From positions 154,987 to 218,986 of the forward strand of contig NZ_JANCLU010000006.1 in NCBI RefSeq assembly GCF_024294805.1: a stretch of 64,000 bases of DNA, written 5' to 3'. The position numbers and the translations under genes are program-made. Origin of the DNA: Alsobacter ponti (lineage in GTDB: Bacteria; Pseudomonadota; Alphaproteobacteria; Rhizobiales; Beijerinckiaceae). Below, one piece after another: positions 9,300-17,417 of the stretch; the first letter of the stretch is position 1, and every line of letters begins with the position of its first letter. The notes under the pieces are model-generated. The model ran no database searches. It was not told the DNA's origin and was given only the letters and a program-made list of their open reading frames with translations.

Positions 9300-10145
9300 C
9301 TAGGGTCCCGTCTTGACGAAGTCGGCGAACCGCTCGGTCCATTCGGGATGCCAGCGCGACAAAGGGGGGCGGTTCTCGACGATGTCGCCCGCCGCCCACA
9401 GGATGCGTTTCTCGTCGATGGCGCGCGTGACGTCGTTGTCCGGGCAGAGGATGTAGAAGTCGCCCGCCTCCAGCCGCTCCATCATGAAGTCGACCGTCTG
9501 CTCGGGCGTCCACGCGCCCGCCGGCTTCTCGGTTCGGCCGCGGTTGGTGAGGTTGGTGAACACCCAGCCGGGAATCAGGAGATGGGCAGAGACGCGGCAG
9601 CCTGGCGTGTTGCGCAGTTCGTGCTGCAGCGCCTCGGTGAAAGCCTTCACGCCCGCCTTGGACACGTTGTAGGCGGGATCGCCCGGCGGCGTGGTGATGC
9701 CCTGCTTGGAGCCGGTGTTGACGACGAGGCCGGGCCCGCCATGCGCGATCATGTCCGGCACGAGGATGCGCGCGCCGTTGATCACGCCCCACAGGTTCAC
9801 GGCGACGACGCGCTCCCAGTTCTCCTGCGGCCCGAACAACGCGCTTCCGGGCTGCACGCCGGCGTTGTTCATGAGCACGTGGACGGGTCCGAAGGCGGCG
9901 GCGACCCGCTCGCGCAGGGCGTTGAGGTCGTCGATCCGCGACACGTCGGCCGCGACGGCGAGGACGTCCGTCCGGCTTTCCGCCTTGAGCGTGGCGAGCG
10001 CGGCGTCGAGGCGCGGGCCGGCGAGGTCGACGATGCACACGCGCAGGCCGAAGCCGGCCAGCTTGCGCGCGGCGGCGAGGCCGATGCCGGAGGCGCCGCC
10101 GGTGATGACGGCGGCATGCGAGGCGGCGATGGCGGGGTGAGGCAT
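9300..10145 (-). CDS. Short-chain dehydrogenase/reductase (SDR)
   Basis: This 281-residue classical SDR has the cofactor motif T-G-G-A-S-G-I-G near the N-terminus, N-N-A-G in the middle and the catalytic pair Y-N-V-S-K. It has a longer tail than a minimal SDR, with a P-D-N-D-V segment and a W-H-P-E-W segment near the end. The ATG at 10145 follows an AAGGAGA ribosome site. It stands alone on the minus strand between plus-strand genes. The absence of an acidic residue right after the first motif cannot be judged well enough to assign NAD or NADP, and the substrate is unknown. Confidence 0.86.
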   Translation of the reverse strand: MPHPAIAASHAAVITGGASGIGLAAARKLAGFGLRVCIVDLAGPRLDAALATLKAESRTDVLAVAADVSRIDDLNALRERVAAAFGPVHVLMNNAGVQPGSALFGPQENWERVVAVNLWGVINGARILVPDMIAHGGPGLVVNTGSKQGITTPPGDPAYNVSKAGVKAFTEALQHELRNTPGCRVSAHLLIPGWVFTNLTNRGRTEKPAGAWTPEQTVDFMMERLEAGDFYILCPDNDVTRAIDEKRILWAAGDIVENRPPLSRWHPEWTERFADFVKTGP

Positions 10146-10249
10146 GACGGTCTCCTTGCGCGGAAGCGGCTGACCGACTGGATAGCCCCCGCCGCGCGGC
10201 TTGTCAGCCTTGGCCGGGGGCGCGCCACTCTGGCGGGCGGGGCCGGAAT

Positions 10250-10819
10250 GTGCGACAGGGGCGCGTGAGCTCCTTCTACGCCGCCCCCCATCACGACGCC
10301 GACGAGGATCCGCTGATCGTCACGGCCGCGTTCGACGCCGCCGCCTCGGCGCGCTTCCAGGCGCTGCGGCAGGCGCACTACCCGGCGGAGCTGAACCGCG
10401 TGCCGGCGCACCTCACGCTGTTCCACAAGCTGCCCGGCCGCCTCGCCGGGGAGGTGGAGGACGCGCTGGCGGAAGAGGGCTGGCGGCTCGACCCTCTGCC
10501 GGCCCGCGCCGTCGGCCTGCGCTTTACCGGGCGGGGCGTCTCCGTCGAGATCGACGCCCCCGCCCTGTGCGCGGTGCGCGACCGGCTGGCCAGGCTCTGG
10601 TCCGGCCTTTTGACGCCGCAGGACCGGCAGCGTTTCGCGCCCCACGTCACCATCCAGAACAAGGTCCCGCCTTCCAAGGCGCGGCGGACCCACATGGGGC
10701 TGTCGGCGATCTTCGAGCCTTTCGCCTTCACGCTGGAGGGGCTGCAAATGTGGGCCTATCGCGGCGGTCCGTGGGAGGAGGCGGGGCTGTTCCCCTTCGG
10801 GGGAGGGCCGGCGGCGTGA
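10250..10819 (+). CDS. 2'-5' RNA ligase family (2H phosphoesterase) protein
   Basis: The 189-residue protein has both H-x-T-x motifs of the 2H phosphoesterase superfamily: A-H-L-T-L about residue 48 and P-H-V-T-I about residue 131. Members act on 2'-5' linked or cyclic phosphates of RNA or nucleotides; the substrate here is unknown. The start is uncertain. GTG at 10250 is given, but GTG at 10265, with AGGGG just before it, would remove five residues. The stop overlaps the GTG of the next gene (GTGA), so both are coupled. Confidence 0.76.
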   Translation: MRQGRVSSFYAAPHHDADEDPLIVTAAFDAAASARFQALRQAHYPAELNRVPAHLTLFHKLPGRLAGEVEDALAEEGWRLDPLPARAVGLRFTGRGVSVEIDAPALCAVRDRLARLWSGLLTPQDRQRFAPHVTIQNKVPPSKARRTHMGLSAIFEPFAFTLEGLQMWAYRGGPWEEAGLFPFGGGPAA

Positions 10820-11106
10820 GCGCGGCCGCGTTCGACTGCCAGGCTTGCGGCGCGTGCTGCGCCACCTCGGCCGAGTGGCCGCTGTTCACGCTGGAGAGCG
10901 ACGAGGAGATCGCCCGCATTCCGGCGGAACTGGTTGGCGCGGGCGAGACCGGCATGCGCTGCGCCGGCGACCGCTGCCTCGCGCTCGCCGGAGAGATCGG
11001 CAAGGCGACCGCCTGCTCGGTCTACGCCGTTCGGCCGCTGGTCTGCCGGGAGTGCGAGCCGGGCGACCCGGAGTGCCTGATGGCGAGGGCCCGGCACGGG
11101 CTGTGA
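10816..11106 (+). CDS. YkgJ-family cysteine cluster protein
   Basis: This 96-residue protein is rich in cysteines. It begins with F-D-C-Q-A-C-G-A-C-C, followed by further cysteines at roughly residues 44, 49, 61, 71, 74 and 80. This is the Fe-S/zinc-binding pattern of the YkgJ (CxxCxxxC-cluster) family. The GTG start at 10816 overlaps the previous stop by four bases, and no better start is available because the cysteine motif lies within the first twelve residues. The biochemical role of the family is poorly known; metal binding is the only safe statement. Confidence 0.75.
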   Translation: MSAAAFDCQACGACCATSAEWPLFTLESDEEIARIPAELVGAGETGMRCAGDRCLALAGEIGKATACSVYAVRPLVCRECEPGDPECLMARARHGL

Positions 11107-11237
11107 TCCGCGCGGCCCCGGCGCGGACCGCAATCGCCTCTTGAGATCGGCGTCGCGCCGGCTAGGTTGTCCGACAACGCGACCGACCGGGGAGGATGGC
11201 TCCCCGCCGCCGAATCCGTCGCCCTGGAGGAAAGTCC

Positions 11238-12158
11238 GTGTCCGTCACCCGCTATACCGGGGTCTTCCCCGTCGCGCCGACCCCGTTCACCGAGACCGGG
11301 GCGCTCGATCTCGACGGCAAGCGCCGCGTGCTCGACTGCATGGTCGACCAGGGCGTCGACGGCATCTGCATTCTCGCCAACTACTCCGAGCAGTTCCTGC
11401 TCTCCGACGCCGAGCGCGACGCGGTGCTCGAAACGAGCCTGGAGCACGTCGCGGGCCGCGTGCCGGTGATCGTCACGTGCAGCCATTTCTCGACGCAGAT
11501 CGCGGTCGATCGCGCCCACAAGGCCGCCGCCGCCGGGGCCAGCATGCTGATGCTGATGCCGCCCTATCACGGCGCGACGCTGCGCGCCGACGAGAACGGA
11601 ATCCTCGAGCATTTCTCCCGCATTGCGGAGGCGGTCGACATCCCGATCATGGTGCAGGATGCGCCGCTCTCGGGCGTCGCGCTGTCCGTGCCGTTCCTCG
11701 TGCGCCTCGCCAAGGCGGCGCCCACGGTCAGCTATTTCAAGCTCGAGGTCCCCGGAACGGCGGCCAAGCTTCGCTCCCTGATCGCGCAGGGCGGCGACGC
11801 CATCGTCGGCCCGTTCGACGGCGAGGAAAGCATCACGCTCATGGCCGACCTCGACGCCGGAGCGACCGGCACGATGTCGAGCGCGCTGCTGCCGGACCTG
11901 ATCAAGCCGGTGCTGACGCACCACGCGGCGGGACGCCGCAAGGAGGCCGCCGCCGCCTACGCGTCGATCCTGCCGCTGATCAACTACGAGAACCGCCAGT
12001 GCGGCTTGCGGGCCACCAAGACGGTGATGATGGAGGGCGGAGTGATCAAGTCCGATCACGTGCGCCATCCGCTGGAGCCGCTGCACCCGGCGACGCGAGC
12101 GGGGCTTCTGGAACTCGCCCAGGAGGCGAACCCGCTGGCCCTGCGCTGGGGGCGCTGA
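11238..12158 (+). CDS. Probable L-2-keto-3-deoxyarabonate dehydratase (DHDPS/NAL aldolase superfamily)
   Basis: This 306-residue TIM-barrel protein of the dihydrodipicolinate synthase family has the Schiff-base lysine in the Y-F-K-L-E-V-P segment, about residue 170, and a P-P-Y-H block near residue 97. The stretches A-N-Y-S-E-Q-F-L-L-S-D and E-G-G-V-I-K-S, and the ending P-L-A-L-R-W, recall the L-2-keto-3-deoxyarabonate dehydratase of the non-phosphorylative L-arabinose route in Azospirillum, which yields 2-oxoglutarate semialdehyde. The GTG start has a perfect GGAGG 7 bases upstream; an ATG 42 bases earlier has none. No other gene of that route adjoins it, so the exact sugar acid remains open. 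Confidence 0.72.
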   Translation: MSVTRYTGVFPVAPTPFTETGALDLDGKRRVLDCMVDQGVDGICILANYSEQFLLSDAERDAVLETSLEHVAGRVPVIVTCSHFSTQIAVDRAHKAAAAGASMLMLMPPYHGATLRADENGILEHFSRIAEAVDIPIMVQDAPLSGVALSVPFLVRLAKAAPTVSYFKLEVPGTAAKLRSLIAQGGDAIVGPFDGEESITLMADLDAGATGTMSSALLPDLIKPVLTHHAAGRRKEAAAAYASILPLINYENRQCGLRATKTVMMEGGVIKSDHVRHPLEPLHPATRAGLLELAQEANPLALRWGR

Positions 12159-12274
12159 CGCCTTCGTTCCCCGTCCCCCTGTCCAAATCGGCCTCGAAAC
12201 CCTATTTTGTGCAGTGCAGCAACCATCGCTGATGAGCGAAGTTGGTGCCTGTCGGGGCGGATCGGAGACACGAC

Positions 12275-13399
12275 ATGGTGGGACTTGGCAGGCTGGTGAA
12301 CGAGATGGCGCGCCAGCGGCGCGGCATCGAGGCCGCGATGAGCGCCGCCGGGCTCGCCGGCGCGCCGGCGGCGGAGGCCGACAGCCGCGTGCGCGAGGTG
12401 CGGGATTTCGGCTCGAATCCCGGCAATTTGCGCATGTTCGTCCATGCGCCCGCCGAGCTTCCGCCGGCGCCGGCGCTGGTCGTGGTGCTGCACGGCTGCA
12501 CCCAGACGGCGGCGGGCTACGAGGTGGGAGCGGGCTGGTCGACGCTGGCCGACCGCTACGGCTTCGTTCTGCTCATGCCCGAGCAGCAGGCCGCCAATAA
12601 TCCGAAGACCTGCTTTTCCTGGTTCCTGCCGGGTGATACGAGCCGCGATTCCGGCGAGGTCCTGTCGATCCGCCAGATGGTCGAGCGCGCCTGCCGCGCC
12701 CACGACGTTGACCGCTCGCGCGTCTTCGTGACCGGCCTGTCGGCGGGCGGCGCCATGGCGGGAGCGCTGCTGGCTGCCTATCCGGAGGTGTTCGCGGGCG
12801 GAGCCATTGTCGCGGGGCTCCCTTATGGCGCGGCGTCGTCGGTGCCGGAGGCGTTCGAGAGCATGCTGAAGGGCCAGTCGCGTCCGGCGCGGGAGTGGGG
12901 CGACCTCGTGCGCGCCGCCTCGCCCCATCGCGGTCCGTGGCCGCGCGTCTCGGTGTGGCACGGCGCGGCGGACTCCACCGTGACGCCGCTCAACGCGCGT
13001 GAGATCGTGAAGCAGTGGACAGACGTTCACGGCCTTCCCCTGACGCCGACGCGGGAGGAGGTCGTCGACGGGCAGAAGAGGCGCGTCTGGATCGACGCCG
13101 AGGGCCGCGAGGCGATCGAAGACTACAGCATCGCCGGCATGGCGCACGGGACCCCGCTCGGGCTCGGCGGCGAAGAGCCGCTCGGCCGCGCCGGACCGTT
13201 CATGCTCGACGTCGGCATCGCGTCGAGCTACCACATTGCGCGCTTCTGGGGCCTGACGGGCGCGCCGAGATCCGTCCCGCCGCGCCGTCCGGCGACCACC
13301 GCAGGGCCGGCGGCCGAGCCGTTCCGGCGGCCCACTTCGGGCGCCATCCACGACATCATCTCGCGCGCGCTGCGCGCCGCGGGACTGACCAAGGGCTGA
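12275..13399 (+). CDS. PHB depolymerase family esterase
   Basis: This alpha/beta hydrolase of 374 residues belongs to the PHB depolymerase/esterase family. The oxyanion segment is V-V-L-H-G-C-T-Q, the nucleophile serine sits in G-L-S-A-G-G, an acid lies in W-H-G-A-A-D-S-T-V and the histidine in G-M-A-H-G-T. No signal peptide is visible, suggesting intracellular action on short hydroxyalkanoate oligomers or other esters. The ATG at 12275 follows GGAGA and is preferred to an upstream TTG. The proline-rich tail (about residues 325-360) is probably disordered. A role in PHB turnover together with scoAB is inference. Confidence 0.82.
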   Translation: MVGLGRLVNEMARQRRGIEAAMSAAGLAGAPAAEADSRVREVRDFGSNPGNLRMFVHAPAELPPAPALVVVLHGCTQTAAGYEVGAGWSTLADRYGFVLLMPEQQAANNPKTCFSWFLPGDTSRDSGEVLSIRQMVERACRAHDVDRSRVFVTGLSAGGAMAGALLAAYPEVFAGGAIVAGLPYGAASSVPEAFESMLKGQSRPAREWGDLVRAASPHRGPWPRVSVWHGAADSTVTPLNAREIVKQWTDVHGLPLTPTREEVVDGQKRRVWIDAEGREAIEDYSIAGMAHGTPLGLGGEEPLGRAGPFMLDVGIASSYHIARFWGLTGAPRSVPPRRPATTAGPAAEPFRRPTSGAIHDIISRALRAAGLTKG

Positions 13400-13408
13400 C
13401 ACGACCGG

Positions 13409-13879
13409 ATGGAGATCGTCCTCTACATCGACGCCGACGCCTGCCCGGTGAAGGACGAAGCCTACCGGGTCGCCGCCCGACATCTCGTGCGCACGGTCGT
13501 CGTCGCCAATTCCTACATGATGGTGCCGCGCGACCCGCTGATCGAACGGGTGGTGGTCGCCGCCGGGCCGGACCAGGCGGATGACTGGATCGTGGAGCGC
13601 GCCGGCCCGTCCTGCGTGGTGGTGACGGCGGACGTGCCGCTGGCCGATCGCTGCGTCAAGGCGGGCGCGACGGTGCTGGCCCCCAACGGCCGGCCGTTCA
13701 CGCCGGACTCGATCGGCATGGCGCTCGCCACCCGCAACCTGATGACCGATCTGCGTTCCGCCAACGTGGCGACGAGCGGACCCCGGCCGTTCCAGCCCAA
13801 GGACCGCTCGGCCTTCCTCTCGGCGCTCGACGTCGCGCTGAACCGCCTCAAGCGGGCCGGCTTCACCGCGTCCGCCTGA
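13409..13879 (+). CDS. YaiI/YqxD family protein (DUF188)
   Basis: This 156-residue protein matches the UPF0178 family. It starts with I-D-A-D-A-C-P-V-K near residues 7-15. Internal blocks are V-A-N-S-Y-M and D-V-P-L-A-D-R-C, and the C-terminal part contains P-F-T-P-D-S-I and R-S-F-like serine-rich ends. The conserved aspartates suggest a PIN-like nuclease fold, but no function is established. The gene begins 9 bases after the esterase gene, which implies co-transcription. Confidence 0.87.
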   Translation: MEIVLYIDADACPVKDEAYRVAARHLVRTVVVANSYMMVPRDPLIERVVVAAGPDQADDWIVERAGPSCVVVTADVPLADRCVKAGATVLAPNGRPFTPDSIGMALATRNLMTDLRSANVATSGPRPFQPKDRSAFLSALDVALNRLKRAGFTASA

Positions 13880-13940
13880 AAGATTGCCCTCGGCGCGGGG
13901 GCGGTATAGGACGCTTTCTTTTCCGAGCCCCCGAAGCGCC

Positions 13941-14513
13941 ATGACCCGCACCGTCTTCCTCATCCGCCACGGCCAGTCCACCTTCAACGCCCACTACGCG
14001 GAGACGGGGGAGGACCCTGGCCACATCGACGCGCCGCTGTCCGAACTCGGTCTCGCTCAGGTCGCCGAGGCGCGCGCCCGTATGGCGGCCGAGCCTGTCG
14101 AGCTGGTGGTCGCCTCGCCCCTGACGCGCGCCATCCAGACGGCGTTCGGCATCTTCGACGGGCGCGGCGCGCCCTTTCACGTCACCTGCATGCATCGCGA
14201 GAAGCTGGAGAGCAGCTGCGACATCGGCCGCAGCCCCCGTGCGCTCGCCGCCGATTTCCCGCACTTCGCCTTCGACCACCTCGCCGACCCGTGGTGGCAC
14301 TGCGGCCCGGCGGACGAGCGCGGCATTCCGGTGGAGCCCCACGAGGTGTTCCAGGAGCGGGTGGCGCGCTTTCGGGGATGGCTGCTGGACCGCCCTGAAC
14401 GCGCCGTCGCCGTGGTCGGCCACGGCACCTTCTTCCGCGAGCTGACCGGCCGCTGGTTCGCCAATTGCGAGGTCGTCGCCCTGCGCGGCCCGAACCTCGA
14501 GGTGCAGGAATAG
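13941..14513 (+). CDS. Histidine phosphatase family protein
   Basis: This 190-residue member of the phosphoglycerate-mutase/histidine phosphatase superfamily has the signature L-I-R-H-G-Q-S at residues 6-12, with H9 as the phosphorylated residue. A second histidine occurs in V-V-G-H-G-T-F near residue 161. The ATG at 13941 is chosen because the signature must lie within the first ten residues. The substrate (phospho-sugar, nucleotide or protein) cannot be inferred. It runs convergently toward the SleB-type gene with 37 bases between. Confidence 0.86.
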   Translation: MTRTVFLIRHGQSTFNAHYAETGEDPGHIDAPLSELGLAQVAEARARMAAEPVELVVASPLTRAIQTAFGIFDGRGAPFHVTCMHREKLESSCDIGRSPRALAADFPHFAFDHLADPWWHCGPADERGIPVEPHEVFQERVARFRGWLLDRPERAVAVVGHGTFFRELTGRWFANCEVVALRGPNLEVQE

Positions 14514-14550
14514 CGCGGAGCTTGTCCGGCGGGCGGAACGGCCCCGGTTG

Positions 14551-15798
14551 TCAGGTCTGTCCGGGCCGGAGCTGGTAGAAGATGTGCCGGCCGATCACGT
14601 CTTTCTTCTGAAGGCGCTTCGCCCAGTAGGGACGCACATAGTTGGCGTGGTAGTGCGTCGCGCCGCCAACCTCGGCGTTGTAGGTCTCGCCGTAGGTGAC
14701 CTCGCGCGCGATGCGCACGGCGGTGCTCCAGGCTTCCGGCTCTGTCACCCGCAGCGCCTTGCCTTCGCAGGCGAAGGTGAACTGGCAGGCGAGGTGGCGG
14801 TTTCGGTTCTGGTACACGACGCCGCACACGCTGGTCGGGTAGAGGCCGCTCTTGACGCGGTTCAGCACCACCTGCGCGACGGCGGCCTGGCCGTCCTCCG
14901 GCTCGCTGCGGGCCTCGAAATACACCGCCTCGGCGAGGCAGCGTTCCTCGCGCGTGATGTTTCCGGGGTCGATCAGGCTGGCGTAGCTCGGCCGCTCGTC
15001 CATGGAGGGTTTGGCGAGGACGGTGACGGCGGGCTCGCGGGCGCGCAGCGCCGCAAGGCCTTCGGGCGACACCGGAGCGGCGGCGATCTCGATGGGCGTG
15101 GCGTCGGCCGGGGCGGGCGTGGTGGAGGAGAGGGCGATGGCGCGCGGCACCGTGGGCGTCGAGCCGGTGCCGGTCGTGGTCGCCCCGGAGGCGCGTGCGG
15201 CGGCGGTGGTCTGCGAGGCTAGCGCGCGCGGCGAGTTCTCGCTGGCCAGCGCACCTGGCGTCGTCGCTTCGACACTCGGCGCGGGCTCGAAGCTCGCCAC
15301 CGAGTCCGGTCCGGGCGCGTCGCCGGTCATCGGCATCAGGATGGTCGGGGGCAGGGCGCGCGGGTCGCGCGTCGAGAGGATCATCGACCCCATGCCGGCC
15401 AGCGGCGAGGCGGGTCCATCGCGCCCGACGGCGGCAGCGGGATCGCCCTTGCGGCTGCGGTCGACGGCGGGAAAGCGCGGGGCGGCGCGCTTCATGTCGC
15501 CGCGCGGCTTCGGCGCGGCGGCGAGCGCGTCGTCCTGGGCGGTCGGATCGGCGAGAAGCAGGGGATGGAGGGCGGAGTCGCGGCTGGGCGACAGGCGCGG
15601 CGACACGGCGAGCAGCGAGGCCGGCAGCCCGGCGATGAGGCGTTCGGGAACCTGGCCCGGCAAGCTCGTCGGCGTCAGCGTTTGGTAGCCGGCAGAGGCG
15701 TCGACGCCGGCGTCCGCCGTCGTGGAGACGAGGACCCATCCGCCCAGCAACCAGGGTGTCACGGTCACCGCGGCCCAACGCAGACCCGTACGCATCAT
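14551..15798 (-). CDS. Cell wall hydrolase, SleB-like (Hydrolase_2)
   Basis: The protein of about 415 residues has one N-terminal hydrophobic segment (about residues 5-26) and a roughly 240-residue Ala/Pro/Ser-rich low-complexity stretch. It ends in a compact catalytic domain of the SleB/Hydrolase_2 family over the last 130 residues. That domain contains E-E-R-C-L-A-E-A-V-Y-F-E-A-R, the Q-V-V-L-N-R-V block and G-A-T-H-Y-H. It probably trims peptidoglycan in the periplasm. Tandem ATGs at 15798 and 15795 are the likely starts, since an upstream GTG-like extension adds a hydrophilic piece before the membrane segment. Confidence 0.82.
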   Translation of the reverse strand: MMRTGLRWAAVTVTPWLLGGWVLVSTTADAGVDASAGYQTLTPTSLPGQVPERLIAGLPASLLAVSPRLSPSRDSALHPLLLADPTAQDDALAAAPKPRGDMKRAAPRFPAVDRSRKGDPAAAVGRDGPASPLAGMGSMILSTRDPRALPPTILMPMTGDAPGPDSVASFEPAPSVEATTPGALASENSPRALASQTTAAARASGATTTGTGSTPTVPRAIALSSTTPAPADATPIEIAAAPVSPEGLAALRAREPAVTVLAKPSMDERPSYASLIDPGNITREERCLAEAVYFEARSEPEDGQAAVAQVVLNRVKSGLYPTSVCGVVYQNRNRHLACQFTFACEGKALRVTEPEAWSTAVRIAREVTYGETYNAEVGGATHYHANYVRPYWAKRLQKKDVIGRHIFYQLRPGQT

Positions 15799-15953
15799 TC
15801 CCGGATCGACTCCACGCCACTGGCCGCCGCAAGCGGACCGCACTCAGACGGTGGGATGGAACGCCACGATCCCACGCATTCGTTATCGCGCGGTAAGGTT
15901 GAGCGCCGGTTAACGCGGGTTGCGGGACGACGTCCCGCGCCGGGAACGGCCTG

Positions 15954-17216
15954 TCAGGCGGGCTTGGTGTAGACGATCTGGCGAACGTCGATATTGCCGG
16001 AGCGGAAGCCCGCCTCGCAGTAGGCGAGGTAGTATTCCCACATGCGGCGGAACCGCTCGTCGAAGCCGAGCTGCACGAGGTTCGGCCATGCCGCGCGGAA
16101 GCGCTCCCGCCAGGCGGCCAGCGTCTCGGCGTAGTCGAGCCCGAACACACGCTCCTCGCCGAGCGCGAGGCCGACACGCTCGCCCAGCGACTTCATGATG
16201 CCGGGCGTCGGCAGCATGCCGCCCGGGAAGATGTAGCGGCGGATGAAATCCATCTCGCGACGATAGGTGTCGAAAAAGCGGTCCTGGATGGTGATGACCT
16301 GCAGGCCGGCGACGCCGCCGTCTTCGAGCCGCCGTGCGACCTGCTGGAAGTAGACGGGCCAGTACTCCTCGCCCACGGCCTCGAACATCTCGATGGAGGC
16401 GATGCGGTCGTAACGGCCGGTCTCGTCGCGGTAGTCGCGCAACTGGATGTCGACGCGCTCCGCGAGGCCCTTCTCGAAGATGCGTTTGCGGGCGTAGTCG
16501 TACTGCTCCTTCGAGATGGTGAGCCCGGTCACGCGCGCGCCGATCTCGGTCGCCACGAACTCCGCGAAGCCGCCCCAGCCGCAGCCGATCTCCAGCACGT
16601 GCGAGTCCGGCCCGATGCGCGTCGTCTCCGCCAGCGCCCGGTATTTGCGGGTCTGCGCGCTCGACAAATCCTCGTCGCGGTGGGCGAACAGGGCCGAGGA
16701 ATAGGTCATCGTGCGGTCGAGCCACGACTCGTAGAAGCGGTTGCCGAGGTCGTAGTGCGCGTGGATGTTGCGCCGCGAACCGCTCTTCGTGTTGCGGTGG
16801 AGCCAGTGCCTGAACAGCTGCCACAGCCGCGCCAGCGCGTGCCCGTCGAGCATGCGGGCGATCAGCTCGTGATTGACGCAGAACAGCTGCAGGAAGCGCG
16901 TGAGGTTGGAGGTCTCCCACTCGCCGCGCAGATAGGCCTCGCCGATGCCGATGTCGCCGCCGTGGGCCAGCCGCGTCGCGAAGCCGAAATCGTGGACGGT
17001 CATGTCGGCGTCAGGTCCGGGCTTCTCCCCGTCGAACCGGAAGCGGCGGCCGTCCGGCAGCCGGATCGTCAGGCTGCCATGGCTGATGCGCGAGGCGAGC
17101 TGGAAGGCGCGCCGCGCCGCCAGCGGCAGGCCGGCGCCGACCGCGTCGACCGTGTCGCGCGTCACGCGAACGATGTCGCTGTCGAGGTCGGCGGCGGGCG
17201 GTAGTGTGGGGTTCAC
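15954..17216 (-). CDS. cfa: Cyclopropane-fatty-acyl-phospholipid synthase
   Basis: This 420-residue S-adenosylmethionine-dependent methyltransferase adds a methylene bridge to unsaturated acyl chains in membrane phospholipids. The SAM-binding motif is V-L-E-I-G-C-G-W-G-G near residue 205. Further family marks are H-Y-D-L-G-N-R-F-Y near residue 154, M-T-Y-S-S-A-L-F, S-I-E-M-F-E-A-V-G and F-I-R-R-Y-I-F-P-G-G. The N-terminal 150 residues form the usual lipid-interaction domain. The length is slightly above the E. coli enzyme. It is followed, in the same direction, by the SleB-type gene after about 155 bases. Confidence 0.92.
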   Translation of the reverse strand: MNPTLPPAADLDSDIVRVTRDTVDAVGAGLPLAARRAFQLASRISHGSLTIRLPDGRRFRFDGEKPGPDADMTVHDFGFATRLAHGGDIGIGEAYLRGEWETSNLTRFLQLFCVNHELIARMLDGHALARLWQLFRHWLHRNTKSGSRRNIHAHYDLGNRFYESWLDRTMTYSSALFAHRDEDLSSAQTRKYRALAETTRIGPDSHVLEIGCGWGGFAEFVATEIGARVTGLTISKEQYDYARKRIFEKGLAERVDIQLRDYRDETGRYDRIASIEMFEAVGEEYWPVYFQQVARRLEDGGVAGLQVITIQDRFFDTYRREMDFIRRYIFPGGMLPTPGIMKSLGERVGLALGEERVFGLDYAETLAAWRERFRAAWPNLVQLGFDERFRRMWEYYLAYCEAGFRSGNIDVRQIVYTKPA

Positions 17217-17417
17217 GCGTCAGCCCCTTTTATCGACCGGCCGGGGATGGCGTCGCGCCGGCGTCTCCGCCCCGCTCCAGCCGCCGCTCCGGTCCGCTGT
17301 CCAGCCCCTCCCAGGTCTCCGTGGCCGGAAGCTGCGGGACGCGCGGCAATGCTGCCACATGACGTCTCGTCGTCAAGGCCTCCACGGGGCAGGCGGAACG
17401 ACGTCGCGCGGGAGGGG

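Noticed and set aside
15922-15938. Hairpin GCGGGAC/GTCCCGC after the cfa gene as terminator
   Set aside because: The stem is only 7 bases and no T-run follows on the minus strand, so termination is not supported.
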